A stretch of DNA of 64,000 bases from Lederbergia lenta NBRC 16444 (lineage in GTDB: Bacteria; Bacillota; Bacilli; Bacillales; Bacillaceae_C), in contig NZ_BCVC01000001.1 in assembly GCF_001591545.1 (NCBI RefSeq), positions 1,364,001-1,428,000 of the forward strand, given 5' to 3'. Positions 42,664 to 51,244 of the stretch are shown one piece after another (position 1 is the stretch's first letter; each line of letters opens with the position of its first letter). The position numbers and the translations under genes are program-made. The notes under the pieces are model-generated. The model was not told the origin of the DNA. It ran no database searches and saw nothing but the letters and a program-made list of their open reading frames with translations.

Positions 42664-43647
42664 ATGCTGAAAGGTTTATTTATATTAGATGACTTTAATC
42701 TAATTTACGGAAGTGTCCATGAAGAAATAAAGAAGTACATCGACGTTTACGCAGAACCACAAACAAAAGAATCAATTCAACAAAATCCCGCATTGTTGGC
42801 CGATACAGAAGTTATTTTTTCTGGATGGGGCTGTCCTGTTTTGGATGATAATCTATTGATGGCTGCCCCACATTTGAAAGCGCTTTTTTATGGAGCAGGT
42901 TCCATCAAACACATCACGACAGATGCATTTTGGGAAAGAGGCATTCCTATTACTAGTGCTTTTGCGGCAAATGCAGTACCAGTTGTCGAGTATACACTTT
43001 CGCAAATTTTATTTTCATTAAAACAAGGCTGGTCATATGTTCTCAAGACAAAAAAAGAGCAAAAACATATAAAAAAAATGGAGGTTCCTGGGGCCTATCA
43101 TTCAACCGTTGGAATTGTATCGCTTGGTATGATTGGACGAAAAGTGTGTGAGATACTAAAGCAATTTGATGTTCATGTTATTGCCTACGATCCCTTCGTT
43201 TCAAAAGAGGATGCTGAGAAGTTACAAGTAGAGCTATGTTCACTGGAAGAACTCTTCCAGCGTTCAGATGTTGTGTCACTTCATACACCATGGATAAAAG
43301 AAACCGTTGGACTAATCAATGGTGAACTTATTTCCTTAATGAAACACAATGCTACATTGATTAATACATCAAGGGGAGCAGTAGTAAATGAGCAAGAAAT
43401 GATTGAGGTATTAAAGCTACGTTCGGATCTTTTTGCAGTTTTGGATGTTACCTATCCTGAACCACCAATAGACGGATCACCACTCTTCACTATGGATAAT
43501 GTTATTTTAACACCTCACATCGCAGGCTCATTGTCACAAGAATGCCAACGGATGGGGGAGTATATGCTGGATGAATTAAAACTTTATTTGCAAGGTAAAC
43601 CTTTGCAATGGGAGATCACCAGGGAAAAGGCATTAATAATGGCATAA
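42664..43647 (+). CDS. D-isomer specific 2-hydroxyacid dehydrogenase
   Basis: A 327-residue NAD-dependent dehydrogenase. The Rossmann motif is VGIVSLGMIGRKV near residues 147-159. The family signatures LINTSRGAVVNEQEMIEVL near 238-256 and the catalytic histidine in LTPHIAGSLSQE near 284-295 are clear. It would reduce a 2-keto acid or oxidise a D-2-hydroxy acid. AGAGGGG precedes the ATG. It converges on the oxidoreductase operon, with a shared terminator between. Its closeness to two Gfo/Idh/MocA genes suggests a role in sugar-acid metabolism, which is inference. Confidence 0.83.
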   Translation: MLKGLFILDDFNLIYGSVHEEIKKYIDVYAEPQTKESIQQNPALLADTEVIFSGWGCPVLDDNLLMAAPHLKALFYGAGSIKHITTDAFWERGIPITSAFAANAVPVVEYTLSQILFSLKQGWSYVLKTKKEQKHIKKMEVPGAYHSTVGIVSLGMIGRKVCEILKQFDVHVIAYDPFVSKEDAEKLQVELCSLEELFQRSDVVSLHTPWIKETVGLINGELISLMKHNATLINTSRGAVVNEQEMIEVLKLRSDLFAVLDVTYPEPPIDGSPLFTMDNVILTPHIAGSLSQECQRMGEYMLDELKLYLQGKPLQWEITREKALIMA

Positions 43648-43664
43648 TAAGCATTCGTTTATTT

Positions 43665-43702
43665 AAAATGGAACCTATTCGATTGTGAATAGGTTCCATT
43701 TT
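43665..43702. terminator. Bidirectional terminator between convergent operons
   Basis: A perfect 16-bp stem, AAAATGGAACCTATTC (43665-43680) with GAATAGGTTCCATTTT (43687-43702), has a six-base loop. A and T runs on the two sides let it work in both directions. Confidence 0.85.
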
Positions 43703-43718
43703 AGAATGTAATAGTTTT

Positions 43719-44816
43719 TTAAATTGATATTTTATGTTTGACTGGAAATGGTTCCGGTTTCTCACAAGTGCTTTGCATATGATAAAAGGCACCGCTTTCA
43801 GAAGAATCGTGAAATCCATGCATCGCTTCCAACACATGATATGCGAGTTGCCCATTTGCACGGTGAGGCGTTCCATTTTGAATCGCATTTGCCATATCCG
43901 CAACACCGATGCCACGGCTATTCTCATCATAGTTATGTGTTAATGGAATATCGATAAACTCTTTTTCATCGCGTTTACGCAGTTTCACAGACCCTCCAAA
44001 TGTATTTGGATCAGGGACAAGCAATGTACCTTCACTGCCATAAATCTCTATTGGAGGGAGGGTAGAGCCACCGAATGCATCGAAGCTTGTTGTAATTGTT
44101 CCTATGGCCCCAGAATCAAAATCAAGTGTGCCAGATATGTGCGTGGCTGTAGAGACATTAATTTTCGTTCCAGCTTTTGGTTCACTCAGAATGGTTCGTT
44201 CCGGGTAACTAATTCTTGCTAGACCGGATAATCTCTTAATTGGACCTAATAACGCAATCAAAGCCGTTAAATAATAAGGGCCCATATCAAACATTGGTCC
44301 ACCACCTACATCATAATAGAAGGCAGGGTCTGGGTGCCAATGTTCATGTCCACGACCAATCATAAACGCAGAGGCACCAATTGGTACACCAATTTCTCCG
44401 CTTTCTATTAAATGAAGGGCAGTTTGGATCCCGGCTCCTAAAAATGTATCCGGGGCACTGCCGACGAGTAAACCATTTTTTTGAGCCACATCAAGTATTG
44501 ATTTACCTTCCTCACGTGTAACTGCTAGTGGTTTTTCTACATATACATGTTTTCCCGCTTCAAGAACTTGAATACATACTTCAGCATGCGCCTTTGGAAT
44601 TGTTAAATTAATGATAAGGTCGATGTTTGGATCAGCAAGTATTTCTTTAACTGTATATGCTTGTGAAAGTTGATACTTTTCCGCTTGAGCACGAGCCCTG
44701 TTTACATCTAAATCAGCACAGGCAACAAGTTCAAGATGATCAAAGCTTGGGATATTTTGCATATAGATAGAACTAATATTTCCACAACCGATAATACCAA
44801 TTTTGATTTTACTCAT
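43719..44816 (-). CDS. Gfo/Idh/MocA family oxidoreductase
   Basis: A 365-residue NAD(P)-dependent sugar oxidoreductase. IKIGIIGCGNISSIYMQNI is the nucleotide-binding motif, and HVYVEKPLAVTREEG near residues 90-104 contains the E-K-P signature with the catalytic lysine. FDVGGGPMFDMGPYYLTALIALLG near 170 gives the D-x-G-x-x-x-x-D segment of the active site. It would oxidise a sugar, inositol or glycoside. It is the last gene of the LacI-headed operon, 18 bases after the ThuA-like gene, with AAGGAGGAAG before its ATG. Confidence 0.85.
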   Translation of the reverse strand: MSKIKIGIIGCGNISSIYMQNIPSFDHLELVACADLDVNRARAQAEKYQLSQAYTVKEILADPNIDLIINLTIPKAHAEVCIQVLEAGKHVYVEKPLAVTREEGKSILDVAQKNGLLVGSAPDTFLGAGIQTALHLIESGEIGVPIGASAFMIGRGHEHWHPDPAFYYDVGGGPMFDMGPYYLTALIALLGPIKRLSGLARISYPERTILSEPKAGTKINVSTATHISGTLDFDSGAIGTITTSFDAFGGSTLPPIEIYGSEGTLLVPDPNTFGGSVKLRKRDEKEFIDIPLTHNYDENSRGIGVADMANAIQNGTPHRANGQLAYHVLEAMHGFHDSSESGAFYHMQSTCEKPEPFPVKHKISI

Positions 44817-44834
44817 ATTCTTCCTCCTTCGTAG

Positions 44835-45563
44835 TTATTGGCTATCTCCCATACCTGTATATACCGGCTCATTTTTATTTGTGGAATTTGTTTGATATAG
44901 TGTTTTTCCTTCTGCTGCCCATAAAAAGCCTTTTCTCATCATGTGAGATACCTCTTGCATAGCTACAATATTTGCTACATGGCCTAGTGAATTATAAAAT
45001 ACACGTCCAAGCCCCCAACGTTTCGTCCAAGCAACTGGCATATCAACGGATCCGTTCGTAGAATGCGGCCCACTAACTACAGGAAAACGAGTTGTCGCAA
45101 GTATTTCAACAGCAGGATCTACGTGCAAATAATATTGCTCGCTAACTACTTTGAAATCGTCCATATCTTCAAAAAGAGTACTAGAAGAATGTTTAAAATT
45201 AACCATATACTCGACACCATCATTACCTGGATGAGCGACCCAATTTCCTCCAGTCATAAACTGCCAATCTACATTTTTACGAAAAGAATCACACATACCA
45301 CCATGACAACCTGCTAAGCCAACGCCACTTATTACTGCTTGGGAAATATTATTCACATATTTCTGTTCGATTTCACCCATTGTCCAGTGGGGGACAATTA
45401 AATCAAGTGACTTCAGCTTCTCAACATCTGCATATGCATCAAGTGAATCTGCTACTTCTACATCAAAGTTTTCATCTTTAAGGATATCTTGGAAAATGGA
45501 CGCTACTTTTTCTGGTTCATGACCATCCCAACCACCTTGTACAATTAGCGCTTTTTTCGTCAT
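44835..45563 (-). CDS. ThuA-like domain protein
   Basis: A 242-residue protein with a class I glutamine-amidotransferase-like fold of the ThuA type. It opens KKALIVQGGWDGHEPEKVASIFQDIL, and GLAGCHGGMCDSFRKNVDWQFMTGGNWVAHPG is the diagnostic centre. HVDPAVEILATTRFP is the family's third landmark, and the C-terminal GRVFYNSLGHVANI completes the fold. ThuA-like proteins accompany Gfo/Idh/MocA enzymes in disaccharide oxidation. AAAGGAGAG fits ATG 45563; the upstream GTG 45572 is too close to it. Confidence 0.82.
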   Translation of the reverse strand: MTKKALIVQGGWDGHEPEKVASIFQDILKDENFDVEVADSLDAYADVEKLKSLDLIVPHWTMGEIEQKYVNNISQAVISGVGLAGCHGGMCDSFRKNVDWQFMTGGNWVAHPGNDGVEYMVNFKHSSSTLFEDMDDFKVVSEQYYLHVDPAVEILATTRFPVVSGPHSTNGSVDMPVAWTKRWGLGRVFYNSLGHVANIVAMQEVSHMMRKGFLWAAEGKTLYQTNSTNKNEPVYTGMGDSQ

Positions 45564-45587
45564 AAAATACACTCTCCTTTTATTATA

Positions 45588-46748
45588 TTAAAGGTCAGAT
45601 ATTTGAATCCATTGGCGTTTTTCTATAGATAAATCAACTGCTTCAAGAACTTGCTGGCATTTTACCCCATCAACAAAATTAGGAACCGGCTGACGATCCT
45701 CACGGAAAGCATCCATCAGCTCAACAAATGAGTGGATAAAAGTATGTTCATAGCCAATCGTATGTCCAGCTGGCCACCAAGCCTCTGAATAAGCATGTGC
45801 CGCATCCGTTGCTAACACACGACGGAAACCTTGGACATCTTCTTTATCATCTGTAAAATACACTTGCAATTCATTCATGCGTTCAAAATCAAAAATCACA
45901 CTACCCTTACTTCCGTTAATTTCAAAGGAGTTTGTACTACGATGACCCGCAGCAAAACGGGTTGCTTCAAAGCTCCCAAGCGCACCATTTGAAAATCTAG
46001 CTAAAAATAATGTGGCATCATCGACAGTAACAGGTCCTTTTTCAGAACTTTTACTACTAGTTGCCGATAATCCAGTCATTTCTTCTGGAATCGGTCTTTC
46101 TTTTATAAACGTTTCGCTCATGCCAATTACTTCCGTCATATCGCCGACAAGGTAATGGGCCATATCAATAAGATGCGCACCTAAATCGCCATGCGATCCA
46201 GAACCTGCAACCTCTTTTTGTAGTCTCCAAACGAGAGGGAAGTCCGGATCCATGATCCAATCTTGTAAAAACCAAGCACGAAAATGATAAATGTCTCCTA
46301 ATCTACCTTCATCGATCAATTTTTTCGCCAACATGACAGCAGGGGCAAAGCGATAATTAAAACCAACCATATGTTTTACACCAGCAGCTTCTACAGCAGC
46401 CAACATTTCTCTAGAATCATCAAGTGTAAGCGCTAACGGTTTCTCGCAAAAAATATGCTTTCCTGCTTTTGCAGCCTCCATCGCAATTTCTTTATGTGCA
46501 TCACTCGGTGCATTGATATCAATTAAATCAATATCATCACGCTTTAATAGCTCTTTCCAATCAGTCGTATGTTCTTCCCAACCAAACTGGGAAGCAGCTT
46601 CTGCAACAGCTTCTGGATTTCTTCCACATATTACTTTCATTTCTGGTCTAATACTTTTAGGGAAAAACATAGGCAGATCACGATACGCGTGACTATGTGC
46701 CTTGCCCATAAACTTATAACCAATCATTCCAATATTAATAGAATTCAT
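45588..46748 (-). CDS. Gfo/Idh/MocA family oxidoreductase
   Basis: A 386-residue oxidoreductase. INIGMIGYKFMGKAHSHAYRD is the dinucleotide-binding start, HIFCEKPLALTLDDSREML near residues 92-110 carries the E-K-P motif, and GDLGAHLIDMAHYLVGDM near 190 is the D-x-G-x-H-x-x-D active-site segment. It is a different subgroup from the oxidoreductase at 43719 (longer, with the family-typical FRAWFLQDWIMDP). It may oxidise the sugar at another carbon. Its ATG overlaps the LacI stop codon (ATGA), so the two are translationally coupled. Confidence 0.86.
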   Translation of the reverse strand: MNSINIGMIGYKFMGKAHSHAYRDLPMFFPKSIRPEMKVICGRNPEAVAEAASQFGWEEHTTDWKELLKRDDIDLIDINAPSDAHKEIAMEAAKAGKHIFCEKPLALTLDDSREMLAAVEAAGVKHMVGFNYRFAPAVMLAKKLIDEGRLGDIYHFRAWFLQDWIMDPDFPLVWRLQKEVAGSGSHGDLGAHLIDMAHYLVGDMTEVIGMSETFIKERPIPEEMTGLSATSSKSSEKGPVTVDDATLFLARFSNGALGSFEATRFAAGHRSTNSFEINGSKGSVIFDFERMNELQVYFTDDKEDVQGFRRVLATDAAHAYSEAWWPAGHTIGYEHTFIHSFVELMDAFREDRQPVPNFVDGVKCQQVLEAVDLSIEKRQWIQISDL

Positions 46749-47791
46749 TTTCTCATCTCCTTTTTTACTTGAATAGATGCTCGTTCTATCAAGGTAACAG
46801 GTAGTCTTTCTTGAAGGACTACTGATTTTCCATTGAGCTCATTTAACACTTTTTCTGCGGCCATTTCGCCCATTTCAAGAAGGGGAACCTGTACAGACGT
46901 TAATTGAGGTTGAACCATGCTAGCAACATCAGAATTATCATAGCCGATGAGTGCATAGTCTTCGCCAACGTGATATCCATGCTTACTTAAGCCTTGCATT
47001 AAACCAATTGCCATCCGATCATTACCAGAAAAAATGGCATCAATATTAGACATAAGGGGTGCAATCTCTGTAGATAATTGTATCCCGCTAGTACGGCTGT
47101 AGTTCCCTTGAAATACCAACTCCGATGGTGGTTCAATACCAACATTTAAATAGGCATCTCTATAGCCTTTTAATCGTTCCATACTGTTAGAATATTCTAG
47201 AGGCCCATTGATAAAAGCGATTCGTTTAAATCCTTTTTCAAGTAGGAGGGACACCGCTTGAAAACTACCTTCAGTATGTTTAGCATCTACGGAATGAAAC
47301 GGGTAACCTTCGTATGTTTGATTTACTAAACAATATGGAAGTTTTAATTCATGAAGTCTTTCAATCTCTTTTATTTCTTGCTCATCATTTTTTGCTCCAA
47401 GAATAATACACCCATCAATTTTTTGCGAACGGAAAAGCTGAACATAATCTTTTGGTTCATGGGGAGATTGAAACATGACGAGTAAGTTGTATTGACACTT
47501 TCCAAGCTGAATACCAATGCCACTTAATATACCAGAAAAATAATGGGTGGATAACAAATGAACTTTAGGTAAATAAGGTATAATCACACCAATGTTTCCG
47601 CTTTTTCCAGTAGCAAAGCTTTGAGCAAGTGCGTTAGGTTGATAATTGAGTGTTTTAGCCGCTTTCAACACTTTTTGTTTCGTTTCTTCACGGATTGGTC
47701 CGACATTATTGAATACACGAGATATTGTCGCCTCGGACACGCCGGCTAATTTTGCTACATCTTTTCGCTTAGCTAAAGAGATCCCCTCCAA
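46745..47791 (-). CDS. LacI family transcriptional regulator, start codon uncertain
   Basis: A LacI-type repressor. KRKDVAKLAGVSEATISRVFNNVGPIREETKQKVLKAAKTLNYQPNALAQSF is the helix-turn-helix and hinge, followed by a periplasmic-binding-protein-like ligand domain (IGVIIPYLPKVHLLS, FINGPLEYSNSMERLKGYRDAY, DAIFSGNDRMAIGLMQGL). The GGAGGGG ribosome site is followed six bases later by TTA (47776-47774), which is not a valid start, exactly where TTG would be expected. The nearest in-frame starts are TTG 47791, which overlaps the ribosome site, and TTG 47821 beyond the operator-like palindrome. It heads the operon and probably regulates it and itself. Confidence 0.8.
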   Translation of the reverse strand: MEGISLAKRKDVAKLAGVSEATISRVFNNVGPIREETKQKVLKAAKTLNYQPNALAQSFATGKSGNIGVIIPYLPKVHLLSTHYFSGILSGIGIQLGKCQYNLLVMFQSPHEPKDYVQLFRSQKIDGCIILGAKNDEQEIKEIERLHELKLPYCLVNQTYEGYPFHSVDAKHTEGSFQAVSLLLEKGFKRIAFINGPLEYSNSMERLKGYRDAYLNVGIEPPSELVFQGNYSRTSGIQLSTEIAPLMSNIDAIFSGNDRMAIGLMQGLSKHGYHVGEDYALIGYDNSDVASMVQPQLTSVQVPLLEMGEMAAEKVLNELNGKSVVLQERLPVTLIERASIQVKKEMRK

Positions 47792-47798
47792 TACTTTA

Positions 47799-47812
47799 TG
47801 TACACGTGTACA
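47799..47812. promoter_or_regulatory. 14-bp perfect palindrome, LacI-type operator
   Basis: TGTACACGTGTACA is a perfect palindrome with the central CG expected for a LacI-family operator. It lies about 25 bases before the regulator's helix-turn-helix coding start, just downstream of a TTGACA (minus strand, 47840-47835). Autoregulation is the simplest reading. No second perfect copy was noticed in the window. Confidence 0.7.
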
Positions 47813-47904
47813 TCTTCCCAAATAATCGATATATTGTCAATACGAATTGGTAATTATTACACAATTCTTTAAAGTGAGTATAATCGAGAGTAAAATTGTT
47901 TATT

Positions 47905-47933
47905 TTACAAAAAAATACATAGTTTACTATAAT
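47905..47933 (+). promoter_or_regulatory. Promoter of the AraC-type sensor gene
   Basis: TTACAA (47905-47910) and TATAAT (47928-47933) are 17 bases apart, 64 bases before the start codon. No palindrome accompanies it. Confidence 0.6.
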
Positions 47934-47997
47934 TATATGATATGATAAAGTCCGTTATATTCGCACTTATCCGACAACTATTAAAAGGAGGCTGAAT

Positions 47998-50334
47998 ATG
48001 AATAAGAAATTTTGGTTACAGGGTAATTATTTTCGTAGAAACTTTATTATCATACTTTTAATAACATCCATTCCAGGAATGATTATTGGCGGAGCGATAT
48101 ATTGGTTTGGTGCCGAGAAAATTGAACACGAACTGCAGATACTCCATCAAAAGCATGTGAATCAGCAAGCTAAACATTTAAATAGTCAGCTCCAAGAGTT
48201 GGAAGTGAATATAGCTCACTTAGGATTTGACCCAGAATTAACTAGTGATTTAAATGAAATCAACTTTATAAAAGAATTCTCAAAGACCCATAATCTTACA
48301 CAATCTGTTTTCATGTTACAAGAAAGCAATCCTTTGATAGCTAAGGCTTATCTATACGTAGATGCAGAACAGAAAACTCTATTTAACCCGGAATATAATC
48401 CATTGACCAATATGAAAGAAACAGAACAATTACAATCGCTTCTTTCTAATAAGAGAGGTATTTATTGGCGAGAACTTCCCGAAACCTTATCCAAAGAAAA
48501 AGGAAAATCAAGCTTAGAATTTGGCTTAATTCATAATATTCCATCGGGACAATCTAATAATGTACTTATTGTAAAACTTGAATCTAATAAAATCACCCAA
48601 CTTGTCAAGGAATTAAATCCATATAATGAAGGTGCTGCTTTTCTTGTGGAAAACGACCATCTTATAGCGGCGACGAATAGTATGCAAGATTTTCGATACG
48701 AACAAGATTTACATGCTAAAATTTTAGAACAAAAAGAGCCCAGAGGATCTTTCATGTATGAATGGAATGGGAGCAATTATTCTGTTTCATTTGGTGAGAT
48801 GAAAAGAGTTAATGCAGAATGGAGTTATATTTCCATTTCACCTATGACTGCCATCGTTAAACCAATTATTGTTTTATCTAAGATAATTATTCTTATTAGT
48901 GTCAGTGGTTTTATTTTATCTATTATTATTACTTGGGTTGCTACTAGAAAAATATATAGTCCATTAGAAAAATTAATGAAAGCGCTATCTATATTTGAAG
49001 ATAAAAAATCATCCACCAGGAAGACAAATGAATTCAAACTGATTGAGGATAAGTGGCATGAGCTGGCCGAAAACAGTCAACAGCTACAAAATCAGCTACT
49101 TACTCATATCCCTGCATTGAAAAATGGTTTTTTGATGCAGCTAACTCAGGGGCATTTAGAGGAATACTCAGAGCGAGACTTGTATAAACGAATGAAAGGA
49201 TACGGATGGGAGATTGAAAATCCTTCCTTTTTATTTATAGATATCCAGTTAACAGGTGTGCAGCATATTAAAGGAAGCTTTTCACAAAGTGAGGATAGCA
49301 CCATCTCATTTGTTGCTTCTAATGTTATTAAAGAATTGGCAGAAGAACAGTTTGTTCATATTCAAATGATGGATTTTCATGATTTATCATTTGGCATCCT
49401 CATCATAGAGGAGAAGAGATTTTCTACAAATGAATCTTTAATGCAATTTGCAAATATTGTAACGCAAGCGATCAATGAGATATTAAATTTACAAGTCACT
49501 GTGACTATTGGCGATCGGACAAGCAAAATAAAAGAAATACCTACAATATACGAAAAAGTTAAGCATGGTAAGCGTCTACGTTACTTTAATGATAAAAATC
49601 AAGTGATTCATTTACCGGAAGAAGAAAAATCAAATCTGCTCAAAGGAATATATTATCCGTTCACAATAGAAAAGAAATTAATTCAGTCGATTCGTATGGA
49701 ACAAACAGAAGACTTCGAAGAGCTCATACAAAAATTCATGCTGGAATTAATAGCAAATGAATCAAAGGAAATAAATATTCAACAAGGGGTTATTCATTTG
49801 TTTAATTCATTTCAAGGGGAAATCATGCAATCGGGCTTTCATCCTTTAGAAATTTACGATGGAGAGGATATCATGCAAAAGTTAATGCAACATAGAGAAC
49901 CTAGTAGTATCATTCATTGTTTTATGGAAGATGTAATCAGACCTTTCATGATCAAACTGCAAGGAAGACAAAATCATGAAAGGAAAAAATTAGTTGAGCA
50001 GGTTATTGCTAAAATTCAGGAAAGTTATATGGAAGATATCTCACTTGAAATGTATGCTGACCAGATAAATACAAATCCGTATACGCTTAGTAAAACATTT
50101 AAGGAAATTGTAGGGATTAATTTTATTGATTATTTAACTGATTTGCGAATAGAAAAAGCTAAACAACTTCTATCCACAACAGATGAAAAAATAAGTGACA
50201 TTTCTGAGAAGGTTGGATACAGACATAGTTATTTCAATCGAATCTTTAAAAAACAGGTGGGAGTGACCCCAAGTCAATACCGACAAACTCAAAGAATGAA
50301 CGAAATGCAAAAAAGTACAATTGCAGGAAAATAA
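47998..50334 (+). CDS. Membrane-bound AraC family regulator (sensor-type)
   Basis: A 778-residue protein with an N-terminal membrane segment (FIIILLITSIPGMIIGGAIYWFG, about residues 17-39). An extracytoplasmic sensor region of ~240 residues follows, then a second membrane segment (ILSKIIILISVSGFILSIIITW, about 290-312). After that come a cytoplasmic linker and a C-terminal AraC DNA-binding domain (QVIAKIQESYMEDISLEMYADQ, NTNPYTLSKTFKEIVGINFIDYL, ISDISEKVGYRHSYFNRIFKKQVGVTPSQYR). This one-protein sensor-regulator type controls pectin or other polysaccharide loci in Bacillus and Paenibacillus. The following YesL, lyase and transporter genes are its likely targets. AAAAGGAGG precedes the ATG. 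Confidence 0.87.
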   Translation: MNKKFWLQGNYFRRNFIIILLITSIPGMIIGGAIYWFGAEKIEHELQILHQKHVNQQAKHLNSQLQELEVNIAHLGFDPELTSDLNEINFIKEFSKTHNLTQSVFMLQESNPLIAKAYLYVDAEQKTLFNPEYNPLTNMKETEQLQSLLSNKRGIYWRELPETLSKEKGKSSLEFGLIHNIPSGQSNNVLIVKLESNKITQLVKELNPYNEGAAFLVENDHLIAATNSMQDFRYEQDLHAKILEQKEPRGSFMYEWNGSNYSVSFGEMKRVNAEWSYISISPMTAIVKPIIVLSKIIILISVSGFILSIIITWVATRKIYSPLEKLMKALSIFEDKKSSTRKTNEFKLIEDKWHELAENSQQLQNQLLTHIPALKNGFLMQLTQGHLEEYSERDLYKRMKGYGWEIENPSFLFIDIQLTGVQHIKGSFSQSEDSTISFVASNVIKELAEEQFVHIQMMDFHDLSFGILIIEEKRFSTNESLMQFANIVTQAINEILNLQVTVTIGDRTSKIKEIPTIYEKVKHGKRLRYFNDKNQVIHLPEEEKSNLLKGIYYPFTIEKKLIQSIRMEQTEDFEELIQKFMLELIANESKEINIQQGVIHLFNSFQGEIMQSGFHPLEIYDGEDIMQKLMQHREPSSIIHCFMEDVIRPFMIKLQGRQNHERKKLVEQVIAKIQESYMEDISLEMYADQINTNPYTLSKTFKEIVGINFIDYLTDLRIEKAKQLLSTTDEKISDISEKVGYRHSYFNRIFKKQVGVTPSQYRQTQRMNEMQKSTIAGK

Positions 50335-50341
50335 ATATAAA

Positions 50342-50377
50342 ACTAACATCGTAGATACACATGATGTTAGTTTTTTT
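50342..50377 (+). terminator. Terminator of the AraC-type gene
   Basis: ACTAACATC (50342-50350) pairs with GATGTTAGT (50363-50371), followed by seven T. Genes downstream therefore need their own promoter or read-through. Confidence 0.8.
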
Positions 50378-50390
50378 AGGAGGTGGAAAT

Positions 50391-50492
50391 ATGAATGTTA
50401 ACAGATTTCAGCTAAGAGAATGTCCTTATGCCAATCCATTATCATCTGTAAGTTTTCATATCCATGAAATATTTAGAAAGGAGTTGCAGTAG
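50391..50492 (+). CDS. Possible 33-residue peptide upstream of yesL
   Basis: AGGAGG (50379-50384) stands seven bases before ATG 50391, which opens 33 codons (MNVNRFQLRECPYANPLSS to FRKELQ) ending three bases before the YesL start codon. The peptide is not hydrophobic and matches no family I know. Tight spacing suggests translational coupling or a leader peptide. The YesL ribosome site (AAAGGAG, 50477-50483) lies inside it, so ribosomes finishing the peptide could reinitiate on YesL. Confidence 0.45.
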   Translation: MNVNRFQLRECPYANPLSSVSFHIHEIFRKELQ

Positions 50493-50495
50493 CAA

Positions 50496-51140
50496 ATGAA
50501 TGGCTTAACAGGAAAATTATATCGTGCTTCAGAATTCATAATGAATATGGCATATCTTAATATCCTTTGGATAGGATCTACACTGCTAGGTGGCATTGTA
50601 TTTGGATGGGCACCTAGCACGGTAGCACTTTTTACTGTTATTAGAAAATGGATCATGAAGGATGCTAATCTCTCTATCTATAGAACATATAAAGAAGCAT
50701 TTAAAAAGGAGTTTCTAAAAGCGAATGGATTAGGCCTTATCATGGCGGCGGTTGGTTTAATATTGACGATAAATATACAATATTTTGTAAATCAAGTAGG
50801 AATCCTATTCTTTACTTTAAAATTTTTTACTTTCTTTATCGTTATTATTTATTTAGCCACAGCCCTAATCTTGTTTCCTCTTTATGTACAGTATGAATTA
50901 CCTTTTTTCCAGTATTTGAACAAGGCGGTCATGATAGGCTTCGTAAAGCCCATATGGACTTTGATTTTAATTGCCGGTTTTTTTGTAACGTCTTTTATCT
51001 TATTAACTTTACCAGGAGTCATCCCATTCTTTGGTGTAAGTTTATGTAGCTACATACTTATGGCAATTGCTTTTCAAACTTTTCATAGCTATGAAAAGTC
51101 AATGAAATCAGCTGAGCATTTCATTGAGCACTCTGTATAA
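50496..51140 (+). CDS. YesL-like membrane protein (DUF624)
   Basis: A 214-residue protein with about five membrane segments. It begins LTGKLYRASEFIMNMAYLNILWIGSTLLGGIVFGWAPSTVALFTVIRKWI, the signature of the DUF624/YesL family. Family members sit in carbohydrate loci next to LplABC-like importers, but their role is unknown. The SD-to-ATG distance is rather long (12 bases), which fits coupling to the small ORF just upstream. It lies between the sensor-regulator and the pectin lyase. Confidence 0.8.
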   Translation: MNGLTGKLYRASEFIMNMAYLNILWIGSTLLGGIVFGWAPSTVALFTVIRKWIMKDANLSIYRTYKEAFKKEFLKANGLGLIMAAVGLILTINIQYFVNQVGILFFTLKFFTFFIVIIYLATALILFPLYVQYELPFFQYLNKAVMIGFVKPIWTLILIAGFFVTSFILLTLPGVIPFFGVSLCSYILMAIAFQTFHSYEKSMKSAEHFIEHSV

Positions 51141-51244
51141 ATAACCGAAGCAGACAACCACTTAGTATACAGGGATAAGAATAGATCTAGGCAAAAAATA
51201 AATAACAGCTAATCCAATGCGCTGTCATAGATGGGGTGAGGAAT

